Source: Novosphingobium sp. IK01 (GTDB lineage: Bacteria > Pseudomonadota > Alphaproteobacteria > Sphingomonadales > Sphingomonadaceae). From it: a DNA stretch of 64,000 nt. The position numbers and the translations under genes are program-made. Shown here piece after piece: positions 36,889 to 45,874 of the stretch. Below the pieces are notes generated by a model, which was given only the letters and a program-made list of their open reading frames with translations, ran no database searches and was not told where the DNA came from. Position 1 is the stretch's first letter; the number at the start of each line of letters is the position of its first letter. The DNA lies in contig NZ_BTFW01000001.1 in assembly GCF_033242265.1 (NCBI RefSeq), positions 1,302,001 through 1,366,000 on the forward strand, in the 5' to 3' direction.

Positions 36889-38676
36889 GTGCGCATGAAC
36901 TTGGCGAAGGCGGGACCAACACGACACGCGGCGCAATGCGAGCCAGAGCGCGCGGAAACGCCGGCTGTGGCGAAACCGGGCTTGGCGCGGCTGAGATTGG
37001 CTGGGCTGGGCTGGGATGCTCTGGCCGGGCTGGCCGTGGCCGGGATCATGGTGCCCGAGGCTGTCGCCTATGCCGGGATCGCCGGGCTGGCGCCGGGGCG
37101 GGCACTGGCGGCGGGGGTGGCCGGGGGGCTGGCCTATGCCCTGCTCGGGCGCAGCCGGTTTGCCGTTGTTTCGCCCACGTCTTCGTCGGCGGCCATTCTG
37201 GCGGCGGCGCTGGCCAATCTGTCTGGAGTCAGCCTGGCTGGCGGGAGCGGAAGTGTCGGGGCACAGGCGATGGACGCCAATGTCACCGCGCTGACCCTGC
37301 TGGCCGGGCTGCTGTTTGCCGCGCTGGCGCTGGCGCGGCTGGGAAGCCTTGCCGGGTTCGTCTCGCGGCCCGTGCTGCGGGGTTTTACCTTTGGACTGGC
37401 ACTCACGATCATCGTGCGCCAGTTGCCCCATATCGCCGGCGTACCCGACCTTGGTGGCCCCGTCTGGTCCGTGCTGTGGGGCGTCGTCCGCGCCATGCCG
37501 AACTGGAACGGGGCCAGTCTGGCCTGCGGGCTGGGGGCACTGATGCTGCTGGCATTATTGCGGCGATGGCCGGTGGTACCCGGCCCCTTGCTGGTCATGG
37601 CGCTGGGGATCGCGGGGGCACGCTGGAGCGGACTGGGGGGCGGGCTGGCCGCGCATGGCGTGGCGCTCGCTGGCCCCGCCCCGCTGGCGCTGGCCCTGCC
37701 CACCCTGCCCGGTGATCCGGCGGTCTGGTTGCGCCTCGCGCCGCTGGCCTTGCCGCTGGTGCTGATCCTCTTTGCCGAAAGCTGGGGCACGATACGCACG
37801 CTGGCACTGGCCCATGGCGACCGGCTCTCGGCCAATCGCGAGCTGGCCGCGCTCGGCCTTGCCAATGCCTGTGCCGCGCTGGCGCAGGGCATGCCGGTGG
37901 GCGCGGGCTTTTCGGCGGGGAATGCCAGCGCGGCGGCAGGCGCGCGCAGCCGCATGGCCGGGCTGATCGCCGCCGTGGCGCTGCTGGTGCTGGCGCTCTG
38001 GGCCGGGCCGCTGATCGCGCAGATCCCCCGCCCCGTGCTGGCCGCCGTGGTGATCGCGGCGCTCACCCATGCGCTGGCGCCCGCGCCCCTGCTGCGGCCA
38101 TGGCGGCTGGGCCGTGACCGCTGGACGGCGCCGAGCGCGGCGCTGGGCGTGCTGATGCTCGGCGTGCTCGACGGGATGCTGCTGGCCATCGGCCTCAGTC
38201 TGGCCCAGTTGCTCTATCGCCTCGCCCACCCCTCGCTGAGCGAACTGGGCCGCCTGAGCCCGGACGTGCCCGACGACCCGGAACAGGGCCATGATTTCGT
38301 CGACCGTCGCGCCCATCCCGAAGCCGGGGTCGTGCCCGGCCTCGCGCTCTATCGCCCCAACGCCCCGCTGTTCTTCGCCAATGCCGAAACCGTGCTGGGG
38401 CTCGTCGCCACGCGGGCGCAGACGGCGGGGTGCAAGGTGGTCGTGCTCAGCCTCGAAGAAAGCGACGACCTCGACAGCACCGCCGCCGAGGCACTGGCCG
38501 AACTGCACGCCACCCTCGTCGCGCGCGGGGGGCGGCTGATTCTGGCGCGCACCCACGACCGCGCCCGCGCGGTGATCGCCGCTGCCGGGCCCGCGATGGC
38601 CGAACTGGCGCGCCATGCCACTTTCAGCGTTGCCGATGCCGTCGCACTAGCGCAAACACCCATTCCGGAGGCCTGA
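36889..38676 (+). CDS. SulP-family anion transporter with STAS domain
   Basis: About 595 aa from GTG 36889, or 593 from the ATG two codons later. About 12 membrane spans typical of SulP (AGLAVAGIMVPEAVAYAGIAGL near the start, SPTSSSAAILAAALANL), then a cytosolic C-terminal STAS domain from about 470 (GLALYRPNAPLFFANAETV, VVLSLEESDDLDSTAAEALAEL). SulP proteins move sulfate, bicarbonate or other anions; which one is not evident. The conserved phospho-acceptor-like region of STAS reads ESDDLDSTAAEAL. The gene is followed after 3 nt by a ParB-like gene, so they form an operon. Confidence 0.9.
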   Translation: MRMNLAKAGPTRHAAQCEPERAETPAVAKPGLARLRLAGLGWDALAGLAVAGIMVPEAVAYAGIAGLAPGRALAAGVAGGLAYALLGRSRFAVVSPTSSSAAILAAALANLSGVSLAGGSGSVGAQAMDANVTALTLLAGLLFAALALARLGSLAGFVSRPVLRGFTFGLALTIIVRQLPHIAGVPDLGGPVWSVLWGVVRAMPNWNGASLACGLGALMLLALLRRWPVVPGPLLVMALGIAGARWSGLGGGLAAHGVALAGPAPLALALPTLPGDPAVWLRLAPLALPLVLILFAESWGTIRTLALAHGDRLSANRELAALGLANACAALAQGMPVGAGFSAGNASAAAGARSRMAGLIAAVALLVLALWAGPLIAQIPRPVLAAVVIAALTHALAPAPLLRPWRLGRDRWTAPSAALGVLMLGVLDGMLLAIGLSLAQLLYRLAHPSLSELGRLSPDVPDDPEQGHDFVDRRAHPEAGVVPGLALYRPNAPLFFANAETVLGLVATRAQTAGCKVVVLSLEESDDLDSTAAEALAELHATLVARGGRLILARTHDRARAVIAAAGPAMAELARHATFSVADAVALAQTPIPEA

Positions 38677-38679
38677 GCC

Positions 38680-39321
38680 ATGTCCCTTGCCGGTCCAATC
38701 ATCCAGCCGATTCTCAAGGCCGTCGCCATTGCCGACTTGCGCCCCACGCAGATGACGGTGGGCATGCGCGAGGTGGAGCGCAAACGGCACGACTGGATCG
38801 CCCGCCGCTCGGTCCATGAGACCGAGGCCGCGCGCTATCTGGGCGCGCACATGATCCCCGCCGTGGTCGGCCCGGACGAGACATGGTGGATGCTCGATCA
38901 CCATCATCTGGCGCTCGCGCTGCACCTTGAAGGGGTGGAAGACGTGATGGTTTCGGTCGTTGCGCGGCTGTCGCACCTGTCGCGCCGCCGCTTCCTCGCC
39001 TTCATGGACGCGCAGAACTGGCTGCATCCCTATGACGCGCGCGGGCGCCGCCGCGAATGGAAGGCGCTGCCCCACCATGTCGCGCAACTGGAGGACGACC
39101 CGTGGCGCTCGCTGGCAGGCGCCGTGCGCCGGGCGGGCGGCTATGCCAAGACCGGGCGGCCCTATGCCGAATTTCTCTGGGCCGACTTCTTTCGCGACCA
39201 CTTCGGCCCGCGCAAGCTGGCCCACAAGTTCGACAAGACCCTGTCCGACGCCACCGACCTGGCCCGCAGCCACGCGGCGCGACACCTGCCCGGCTTTGCA
39301 GGCCCCGACGAAGACGACTGA
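38680..39321 (+). CDS. ParB-like nuclease family protein (ParBc_2 type)
   Basis: 213 aa, soluble. The sequence (VAIADLRPTQMTVGMREVERKRHDWI, then MIPAVVGPDETWWMLDHHHLALALHLEGVEDV) matches the putative ParB-like nuclease family rather than chromosome-partitioning ParB: there is no helix-turn-helix and no parA neighbour. The DHHHLALAL stretch aligns with the ParB/Srx fold loop that binds nucleotide. Family function is unknown. Its start sits 3 nt after the SulP stop with GGAG upstream (GGAGGCCTGAGCC), so it is cotranscribed with the anion transporter, an association I cannot explain. Confidence 0.78.
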   Translation: MSLAGPIIQPILKAVAIADLRPTQMTVGMREVERKRHDWIARRSVHETEAARYLGAHMIPAVVGPDETWWMLDHHHLALALHLEGVEDVMVSVVARLSHLSRRRFLAFMDAQNWLHPYDARGRRREWKALPHHVAQLEDDPWRSLAGAVRRAGGYAKTGRPYAEFLWADFFRDHFGPRKLAHKFDKTLSDATDLARSHAARHLPGFAGPDEDD

Positions 39322-39361
39322 AAGCCCAGCCTCGCCACAAGAACGGCCCCATCCAAAGCTC

Positions 39362-39399
39362 ATGGGGTGCAGGGGGCCCTGCCCCCTGCAATATCCCTT
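39362..39399. repeat. 38-nt hairpin repeat, copy 2 (inverted)
   Basis: Reverse complement of the element at 29819-29856 with three mismatches; core GCAGGGGGC-CCT-GCCCCCTGC. It lies between the convergent ParB-like and lactonase genes and could serve as the terminator for either. Confidence 0.8.
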
Positions 39400-39441
39400 T
39401 CTTTTATTACAATCCGCGAGGCGACAACCCGCCCCGCAGCT

Positions 39442-40305
39442 TTACCGGGCCAGGCCGAACGTGCCGGGCGGCATGCCGGTCACGCCGCTGTCCACCTCGA
39501 ACAGGGCGCCATCGAATTCACTCGGATCATCGAGCCCCACGCGCGCGCTGGTCACGAACATGCGGTCGAGCTTGTCACCGGCAAAGGCGATGTTGGTGAT
39601 CCGCCGCGCGGGCAGTTCGATCACGCGGTCGAGGCGGCCATCGGGGGCATAGCGGCTGATCCGGCCGCCGTCCCAGTGGGCCGACCACAGGAAGCCTTGC
39701 GCATCGCAAGCCATGCCGTCGGGATAGCCATCGGCCTCGCCCAGTTCCACGAAGACCTCGCGCCCGCTGGCCCCTTGCGCCTCCAGCGCGAAGCGGTAGA
39801 TCGTCCGTTTGCCGCTGTCGGCATGGTAGAGCCACTGGCCACAGGGCGAGAACGCCGGACCATTGGGCACATTGTAGTCCGTATCAATGGCCTTGAACGT
39901 GCCATCGGGCGCAAGGCGATAGAGCGCGCCCGTGGCTTCTTCCTCGGCCATGTCCATCGTTCCGCACCAGATCGCGCCGTGGTGGTCGACCTTGCCGTCG
40001 TTCATGCGGTTCCCCGGCAGGTGCGGCTCGGGATCGTGGCAGGGGCCGATCTCCAGCGGATCGAGCGTGATCCGCGCCACCCCGCTGCGAAAGCCGCCCA
40101 GAAGGCCACCCTCGCCATGGGCGGCCACCCAGCCCAGCGGCTCGGGCATGGTCCAGCGGGTGATCGCCCCGCTGGCCAGATCGAGCCGGTTGAGCGCGGG
40201 GGCCAGGATGTCGGTCCAGTACAAGGCGCCGTCGCGCGGGCACCACAGCGTGCCCTCGCCCAGCGTATCGGCAATATCGCGCTCGACCTTGCGCCAAAGC
40301 GTCAT
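39442..40305 (-). CDS. SMP-30/gluconolactonase-type sugar lactonase (L-arabinonolactonase)
   Basis: 287 aa, cytosolic six-bladed propeller. Metal ligands of the SMP-30 family are in place: Glu in LGEGTLW, Asn in NRMNDGK, Asn in PNGPAFS and Asp in YPDGMACD. In this cluster it should hydrolyse L-arabinono-1,4-lactone to L-arabinonate, the second step of oxidative arabinose degradation; the family also opens other lactones. The ATG at 40305 has GGAGG 5 nt upstream; a GTG five codons earlier is possible. It is the last gene of a mutarotase-dehydratase-lactonase operon, 18 nt after the dehydratase. Confidence 0.88.
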   Translation of the reverse strand: MTLWRKVERDIADTLGEGTLWCPRDGALYWTDILAPALNRLDLASGAITRWTMPEPLGWVAAHGEGGLLGGFRSGVARITLDPLEIGPCHDPEPHLPGNRMNDGKVDHHGAIWCGTMDMAEEEATGALYRLAPDGTFKAIDTDYNVPNGPAFSPCGQWLYHADSGKRTIYRFALEAQGASGREVFVELGEADGYPDGMACDAQGFLWSAHWDGGRISRYAPDGRLDRVIELPARRITNIAFAGDKLDRMFVTSARVGLDDPSEFDGALFEVDSGVTGMPPGTFGLAR

Positions 40306-40323
40306 CCCGGCCTCCGTCACGTC

Positions 40324-42132
40324 TTAGTGGTTGTCGCGCGGGAGGCCGCGCGTCTGGGCAATACGCTGATACTTTTCAGCGCCTTCGAGGATCGCCCCGG
40401 TGTTCATCTGGCCGACCAGCGCGCGCTGGATCTCCTGCCACGGGGTCTGGCTGGCGGGATAGGGATAGCCGCCTTTCGCCTCGAGCGCGGCCCGGCGCGC
40501 GGCCAGTTCCTCGTCGGAGACCAGCACGTTGACCGTGCCCGCCCTGAGGTCGATCCGCACGCGGTCGCCGGTTTCGAGCAGGGCCAGACCGCCCATCGCC
40601 GCCGCTTCGGGGCTGGCGTTGAGGATCGAAGGGCTGCCCGAAGTGCCCGACTGGCGCCCGTCGCCAACGCAAGGCAGCGCGCTGACGCCTTCGGTGATCA
40701 GGTAGGCAGGCGGGCGCATGTTGACGACTTCAGCCGCGCCCGGATAGCCGATGGGCCCGGCCCCGCGCATGAACAGCAGCGTTTCAGGCGTGATGCCGAC
40801 CGCCGGATCGTCGATGCGGTGGTGATAGTCTTCAGGCCCGTCGAAGACCACGCAGGGGCCCTCGAAGGCTTCCGGGTCATTGGGGTTCGACAGGTAGCGG
40901 CTGCGGAATTCTTCGCTGATCACGCTGGTCTTCATGATCGCCGCGTCGAACAGGTTGCCCGATAGGACGAGGAAGCCCGCCTCTTCCTTGAGCGGCTGGG
41001 CGAACGGACGGATGACCTTCTCGTCCTCGATTTCCACGCCCCGGCAATTCTCGCCCATGGTCTTGCCATTGACGGTCATCGCGCCTTCATGGATCAGGCC
41101 CTGCCCGATGAGCTGGCTGACCACCGCCGGAACGCCGCCCGCGCGGTAATAGTCCTCGCCCAGATATTCGCCCGCCGGTTGCAGGTTGACGAGCAGCGGC
41201 ACCTTGTGGCCCAGCCGCTGCCAGTCGTCGAGCGGCAGGTCGACGCCGACATGGCGGGCGAGCGCGGCCAGATGGATCGGCGCATTGGTCGATCCGCCGA
41301 TGGCCGAATTGACGACGATGGCATTGTGGAAGGCCTCGATGGTGAGGATGTCCGAGGGCTTGAGGTCTTCACGCACCATGTCCACGATGCGCTTGCCGGT
41401 GTGGTAGGCGCATTCCTGACGGTCGCGATAGGGCGCGGGGATCGCCGCCGAACCGGGCAGCATCATGCCCAGCGCCTCGGCCAGCGAGTTCATCGTGGTG
41501 GCCGTGCCCATCGTGTTGCAATAGCCCGTCGAGGGGGCCGACGAGGCAACGAGCTTGATGAAGCCCTCGTCGTCGAGTTCACCCGCCGCGAGCATCTGGC
41601 GGCCCTTCCACACGATCGTGCCCGAACCGGTGCGCTCGCCCTTGTGCCAGCCGTTGAGCATCGGGCCGACCGAGAGCGCGATGGCCGGGATGTTGACCGT
41701 GGCCGCCGCCATCAGCAGCGCGGGCGTGGTCTTGTCGCAGCCGGTGGTCAGCACCACGCCGTCGAGCGGATAGCCGTAGAGCGCCTCGACAAGGCCGAGA
41801 TAGGCCAGGTTGCGATCGAGCCCGGCAGTCGGGCGCTTGCCGGTTTCCTGAATCGGGTGGACCGGAAACTCGATGGCGATGCCGCCCGCCTCGCGGATAC
41901 CCTCGCGGATGCGCTCGGCCAGCACGAGGTGGTGGCGGTTGCAGGGGGAAAGGTCGCTGCCGGTCTGGGCGATGCCGATGATCGGCTTGCCGCTGCGCAG
42001 CTCTTCGAGGCTGAGGCCGAAATTCAGGTAGCGCTCCAGATAGAGCGAGGTCATGTCGATATTGTCGGGGTTATCGAACCAGGCGCGCGAGCGCAGCGTC
42101 GAGGGGCCATGGGGCGTTTTGGGGTCGGTCAT
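40324..42132 (-). CDS. IlvD/Edd-family sugar-acid dehydratase (L-arabinonate dehydratase)
   Basis: 602 aa. Fe-S dehydratase with three ligand Cys: Cys64 in GSDLSPCN, Cys132 in TTGCDKTTP and Cys205 in [11 protein letters not shown]. The C-terminal [15 protein letters not shown] motif is typical of the pentonate dehydratase branch (L-arabinonate or D-xylonate) rather than IlvD itself. It converts L-arabinonate to L-2-keto-3-deoxy-arabinonate, the third pathway step; the choice of arabinonate over xylonate rests on the neighbouring arabinose dehydrogenase. The ATG gives [21 protein letters not shown], a standard start. It is 10 nt downstream of the mutarotase gene. Confidence 0.92.
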   Translation of the reverse strand: MTDPKTPHGPSTLRSRAWFDNPDNIDMTSLYLERYLNFGLSLEELRSGKPIIGIAQTGSDLSPCNRHHLVLAERIREGIREAGGIAIEFPVHPIQETGKRPTAGLDRNLAYLGLVEALYGYPLDGVVLTTGCDKTTPALLMAAATVNIPAIALSVGPMLNGWHKGERTGSGTIVWKGRQMLAAGELDDEGFIKLVASSAPSTGYCNTMGTATTMNSLAEALGMMLPGSAAIPAPYRDRQECAYHTGKRIVDMVREDLKPSDILTIEAFHNAIVVNSAIGGSTNAPIHLAALARHVGVDLPLDDWQRLGHKVPLLVNLQPAGEYLGEDYYRAGGVPAVVSQLIGQGLIHEGAMTVNGKTMGENCRGVEIEDEKVIRPFAQPLKEEAGFLVLSGNLFDAAIMKTSVISEEFRSRYLSNPNDPEAFEGPCVVFDGPEDYHHRIDDPAVGITPETLLFMRGAGPIGYPGAAEVVNMRPPAYLITEGVSALPCVGDGRQSGTSGSPSILNASPEAAAMGGLALLETGDRVRIDLRAGTVNVLVSDEELAARRAALEAKGGYPYPASQTPWQEIQRALVGQMNTGAILEGAEKYQRIAQTRGLPRDNH

Positions 42133-42142
42133 AGGGGCCTGT

Positions 42143-43330
42143 TCAGCGCGAGGTGGTGACGCGATAGATCATGACATGGCGATAGGGCTTGCCAGGATCG
42201 ACGCGGGTGGAAACGAAGGCGGGATGGTGAACCGCATCGGGGAACTTCTGCGGTTCGAGCGCGATGCCATCGCCCATGCGATAGACATGGCCGTGCTTGC
42301 CAACGAGCGTCCCGTCGAGGAAATTGCCGGTATAGAGTTGCACGCCCGGCTCGGTCGACAGCACTTCGAGCACCCGGCCCGAGGTGCGATCTTCGAGCCG
42401 CGCGACCAGTTCGGGGCTGGCGGTCACCCCCTTGTCGAGCGCGAAGTTGTGGTCATAGCCACGCCCGGCGACGATCTGCGGGTCGGTGCCGTCGCGCAGG
42501 CCATCGGCCAGGCGGCGCCCCCTGGTGAAATCGAACACGGTGTTCACCACCGGGCGCAATTCGCCCGTGGGGATCAGCGCGGCATCGACCGGAGTATAGG
42601 CGCGGGCCGGGATGGTCAGCACTTCGTCCATCGCCCCGTCGGGCGAGCCTTCGCCCGCGAGGTTGAAAATGCCGTGGTTGGTCATGTTGATGATGGTGGG
42701 CTTGTCGGTGCTCGCGGCAAAGGCGATGGTCAGGTCGCCCTTGTTGTCGAGCGAATAGGTCACGCTCGTGCGGACGGTGCCGGGATAGCCGGCCTCGCCA
42801 TCGGGGCTGACACGGGCCAGTTCGACACTGGCGACCGGCCCGGACCTGACCGCAACGACCTGCCACACCTGCTTGTCGAAGCCCTGCCCGCCGCCGTGGA
42901 GGCTGTTGACCTTGTTGTCGTTGAGGGGGAGCTGGAAGCTCTTGCCATCGAGCGTGAAGCGCCCGCCCGCAATGCGGTTGGCCACGCGCCCCACGGTGAC
43001 GCCGAAGAAGTTGGGATGATCGACATAGCCGGCCAGATCGTCGTAGCCGAGCAGCACGTCGGCCAGATGGCCCTGACGGTCGGGCGCGACAAGCGATTGC
43101 AGCGTGGCGCCATAGCTCAGGATGCGCGCGGAAACGCCGTTCCGGGCCTTGAGCGTAATGGCCATGATCCGGCTGCCATCGGCCAGCGTGCCCGCCTCGT
43201 CCTGAAGCGCCTCAACGGTCGCGGCGGGCGTGGCCGGCGTGGCGGTCGCGGCACAGGCCCCGGCCTGCGGCACAAGCGCCAGAGCCGCCACCGCGACACC
43301 GGCGGCAAGACTGACTGCCTTCGTGTTCAT
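42143..43330 (-). CDS. Periplasmic aldose 1-epimerase (mutarotase)
   Basis: 395 aa. The ATG has a GGAGG site 5 nt upstream and opens a Sec signal peptide ([20 protein letters not shown]), so this GalM homologue works in the periplasm. Family features: [45 protein letters not shown] with the catalytic-type His, [13 protein letters not shown] with the second His and [11 protein letters not shown] near the end. It interconverts sugar anomers, here presumably alpha and beta L-arabinose before uptake. First gene of the operon, divergent from the sugar transporter; the shared 197-nt region holds a candidate promoter and operator. Confidence 0.91.
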   Translation of the reverse strand: MNTKAVSLAAGVAVAALALVPQAGACAATATPATPAATVEALQDEAGTLADGSRIMAITLKARNGVSARILSYGATLQSLVAPDRQGHLADVLLGYDDLAGYVDHPNFFGVTVGRVANRIAGGRFTLDGKSFQLPLNDNKVNSLHGGGQGFDKQVWQVVAVRSGPVASVELARVSPDGEAGYPGTVRTSVTYSLDNKGDLTIAFAASTDKPTIINMTNHGIFNLAGEGSPDGAMDEVLTIPARAYTPVDAALIPTGELRPVVNTVFDFTRGRRLADGLRDGTDPQIVAGRGYDHNFALDKGVTASPELVARLEDRTSGRVLEVLSTEPGVQLYTGNFLDGTLVGKHGHVYRMGDGIALEPQKFPDAVHHPAFVSTRVDPGKPYRHVMIYRVTTSR

Positions 43331-43423
43331 CCCATCCTCCATCATCGGCCTGTTTTTCCCCGCTGTTTTACCCCCGCCGTTTTTCCCTCTTCGCGAAACG
43401 CGCAGGCAGCGAAGCACGGGTCA

Positions 43424-43459
43424 TTGACGCGGCCATGATTTATCATATAGTCTGACAAA
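43424..43459 (+). promoter_or_regulatory. Candidate promoter and GntR-type operator for sugar transporter
   Basis: TTGACG (43424-43429), 16 nt, then TATAGT (43446-43451) make a good sigma-70-like promoter pointing at the transporter. The 14 nt TATAGTCTGACAAA (43446-43459) overlap the -10 box and contain GTC-T-GAC; the opposite-strand reading TTTGTCAGACTATA matches a site before the aldehyde dehydrogenase gene at 10 of 14 positions. It is a plausible binding site for the FadR-like regulator. Confidence 0.5.
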
Positions 43460-43527
43460 TAGAAGGAGCGCAAGCCGGATCATAAAAGCCGCCGGACGTC
43501 CTTCGGGTATCAGTTGAGAGGATTTCC

Positions 43528-44844
43528 ATGCCCCCTGTCGTGACTACGGCGGCGTCGCAGGCCGACCCGCATTCAAACGCCCCGAACCAGTCCATGCCTC
43601 ATGGCGGAAGCTATGGGCGCGCGCTGACGCTGCTGGCCACGCTGTTCTTCATGTGGGGCTTCATCACGGTGATCAACAACACGCTGCTGCCGCATCTGCG
43701 CAGCGTGTTCGAACTGACCTACACCCAGACCACGCTGATCGAATCGGTGTGGTTCATCGCCTATTTCTTTGCCTCGATCCCCTCGGCCAAGCTGATCGAG
43801 CGGATCGGCTACAAGGCCTCGATGGTCACTGGCCTGCTGATCATGGCAGGCGGCGCGCTGGGCATGATGCTGGCGGCCAGCATCCCGTCCTACAGCGTCA
43901 CGCTGATCATGCTGTTCGTGATCGCCAGCGGGATCACCCTGCTTCAGGTCGCCGCCAATCCCTATGTCGCGGTGGTCGGCCCGGCCGAGACCGCCTCCTC
44001 GCGGCTCACGCTGGTCCAGGCGCTCAATTCGGCGGGTACGATGATGGCCCCGCTGTTCGGCTCCTATCTCATCCTGGGCCGATCGAAGAGCGGCACGGCG
44101 GTTGACGGCGCGGTGCTGACCCCGGCCGAGCGCCTGGCCGATGCCCACTCGGTGATCCTGCCCTATGCGCTGGTTGCGGTCGTGCTGATCGTGCTGGCGG
44201 TGGTCATCGCGCGCTATCCGCTGCCCGCCATGGGCAGCGCCAACAGCCGCATGGCCCGCGAGGAGCGCAAGGCCCATTCGCTCTGGGCCCATCGCAACCT
44301 CGTCTTCGGTATTCCGGCGATTTTCATCTACCTGATCGCCGAAATCGGCGTGGCCAACCTTTTCGTCAACTTCACCAGCCAGCACGACATCGGCAACCTC
44401 ACCCACGAGCAGGCCGGTCGCTATCTGACGCTGCTGTGGGGCGGGATGATGGTGGGGCGCTTTGCGGGCGCGGCGATCATGCAGAAAGTCAACGCACGCC
44501 ATGTGCTGGCGGTGGCCTCGATCGGCGCCTTCATCGTCATGATGATCACCGTCCTGGCCCACGGGCCGGTGGCGATGGCCGCGCTGATCCTTGTCGGGCT
44601 GTTCCACTCGATCATGTTCCCCACGATCTTCACGCTGGGAATCAAGGGCCTGGGCCCGCTCACCGAGGAAGCTTCGGGGCTGCTGATCATGGCTATCGCG
44701 GGTGGGGCGCTGGTCGTCGTGCAGGGCCAGCTGGCCGATGCCTTCGGCCTTCAGACCTCGTTCCTGCTGACCGCCGCCTGCGAGCTCTACATCCTGTTCT
44801 ATGCGCTCTGGGGCGCGAAGACGAAAGAAGAGCAGGTCCGCTGA
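43528..44844 (+). CDS. MFS sugar:proton symporter (FucP/GluP type)
   Basis: 438 aa, about 12 membrane spans. It has the FucP/glucose-galactose transporter signatures: LFFMWGFITVINNTLLPHLR in helix 1 (with the Asn pair and Trp that bind sugar), ESVWFIAYFFASIPSAKL, and AANPYVAVVGPAETASSRLTL. Transport of L-arabinose is inferred from the cluster; the family also takes fucose, glucose and galactose. The first 27 residues are a soluble Ala/Pro leader. It is the only transporter in the arabinose locus, so uptake would be by proton symport rather than an ABC system. It is followed by a strong bidirectional terminator. Confidence 0.92.
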   Translation: MPPVVTTAASQADPHSNAPNQSMPHGGSYGRALTLLATLFFMWGFITVINNTLLPHLRSVFELTYTQTTLIESVWFIAYFFASIPSAKLIERIGYKASMVTGLLIMAGGALGMMLAASIPSYSVTLIMLFVIASGITLLQVAANPYVAVVGPAETASSRLTLVQALNSAGTMMAPLFGSYLILGRSKSGTAVDGAVLTPAERLADAHSVILPYALVAVVLIVLAVVIARYPLPAMGSANSRMAREERKAHSLWAHRNLVFGIPAIFIYLIAEIGVANLFVNFTSQHDIGNLTHEQAGRYLTLLWGGMMVGRFAGAAIMQKVNARHVLAVASIGAFIVMMITVLAHGPVAMAALILVGLFHSIMFPTIFTLGIKGLGPLTEEASGLLIMAIAGGALVVVQGQLADAFGLQTSFLLTAACELYILFYALWGAKTKEEQVR

Positions 44845-44867
44845 CCGGAGTTTTGCCGGCGGCAAGG

Positions 44868-44903
44868 AAAAACCCGGAGAAAGATGGCTTTCTCCGGGTT
44901 TTT
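44868..44903. terminator. Bidirectional terminator between transporter and regulator
   Basis: Perfect 16-bp stem AAAAACCCGGAGAAAG/CTTTCTCCGGGTTTTT with a 4-nt ATGG loop. The A run on the left and T run on the right let it serve both the + strand transporter and the - strand regulator. Confidence 0.95.
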
Positions 44904-44939
44904 CGTGGTTTCTTCGGAAGGCTGGCGCCAAGGCCTCGC

Positions 44940-45758
44940 TCACTCCCGCCCGGCGTCAGCCATCACACTTGCGGTATCTTCGAGCGCGAGCTGGACAAGC
45001 GCCCCCATCGCCTCTGCCGCACCATCGCCATCGCCTTGCGCGATGGCCTCGTAGACGCGAACGTGGTCGGGGATCGGGTTGCGCGGCAATTCGCGGCCAC
45101 GCTGCTTGAACTGGGTGGTCCAGTGGACCGCCGCGCCGATGCTGGCAGTCAGCACGATCATCGCGGCATTGTGGGTGGCATGGAGGATCGCGTCGTGGAA
45201 ATCACGGTCGGCGGCCCGCCCGGCCTCGGTCGTCAGCGTGTGGCGGCGCATCAGGGTGAGCGCATCCTTCATCGCCTTGAGATCGGCCTTGTCGCGCCGC
45301 TGGGCGGCCAGCCTTGCCGCCGCCGGCTCGACCACCGCGCGCAGTTCGAACAGGTCGCGCACGAACTGGACATCGGGTTCGCCGGTAAAGGCCCAGGCCA
45401 GAACTTCGGGATCGAGCAGGTTCCAGCGCTCGCGCGGCTGGACCCGCGTTCCGGCCTTCGGGCGGCTCGACACCAGCCCCTTGGCCGTCAAAACCTGGAT
45501 CGCCTCGCGATAGGCGCTGCGCGAAACCTTGAGTTCCTCGGCGAAGGCGACCTCGCCCGAAAGGATGTCTCCGGGCTGGTATTGGCCCGACAAAATTGCC
45601 GTTCCCAGCTTGAGCGCAATGGCGCCATGCAACCGCCGTCCCGGCCCGCGCGTATCCAGCCCGCGCGCCTCGGCGCCGCGCAGGCCATCGCCCGCCGCGC
45701 CAGTTTCGCACGCGAGCGCCGCATCACATTCTGCCGTCAAAATTTTCCGTTCTGTCAC
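44940..45758 (-). CDS. GntR/FadR-family transcriptional regulator
   Basis: 272 aa. After a 40-residue low-complexity leader comes a GntR winged helix (about 44-110: LHGAIALKLGTAILSGQYQPGDIL, FAEELKVSRSAYREAIQVLTAKGLV) and a C-terminal FCD ligand domain with the metal-binding Asp and His residues (FELRAVVEPAAARLA, RDFHDAILHATHN). FadR-subfamily repressors of this type usually sense a sugar acid or keto-acid. It starts at a GTG. Being divergent from the aldehyde dehydrogenase operon and next to the transporter, it very likely controls the arabinose locus, with an inducer such as 2-keto-3-deoxy-arabinonate (inference). Confidence 0.9.
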   Translation of the reverse strand: MTERKILTAECDAALACETGAAGDGLRGAEARGLDTRGPGRRLHGAIALKLGTAILSGQYQPGDILSGEVAFAEELKVSRSAYREAIQVLTAKGLVSSRPKAGTRVQPRERWNLLDPEVLAWAFTGEPDVQFVRDLFELRAVVEPAAARLAAQRRDKADLKAMKDALTLMRRHTLTTEAGRAADRDFHDAILHATHNAAMIVLTASIGAAVHWTTQFKQRGRELPRNPIPDHVRVYEAIAQGDGDGAAEAMGALVQLALEDTASVMADAGRE

Positions 45759-45846
45759 CGGGCCTGACTACCTCCTTGTCCGCTTTTGCTAGCAGGGAGT
45801 AGGGGGGCGGGGAACGACAATTATTGCGTTTGACAAAAACCCGGAA

Positions 45847-45860
45847 TATGTCGGAGTAAA
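45847..45860 (+). promoter_or_regulatory. Candidate GntR operator before the KGSADH operon
   Basis: TATGTCGGAGTAAA aligns with TTTGTCAGACTATA (reverse complement of 43446-43459) at 10 of 14 positions. It lies 14 nt before the start codon, just upstream of the GGAG ribosome site, with a consensus TTGACA (45830-45835) close by. It is a likely repressor site, not proven. Confidence 0.42.
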
Positions 45861-45874
45861 TACTGGAGATGCAC

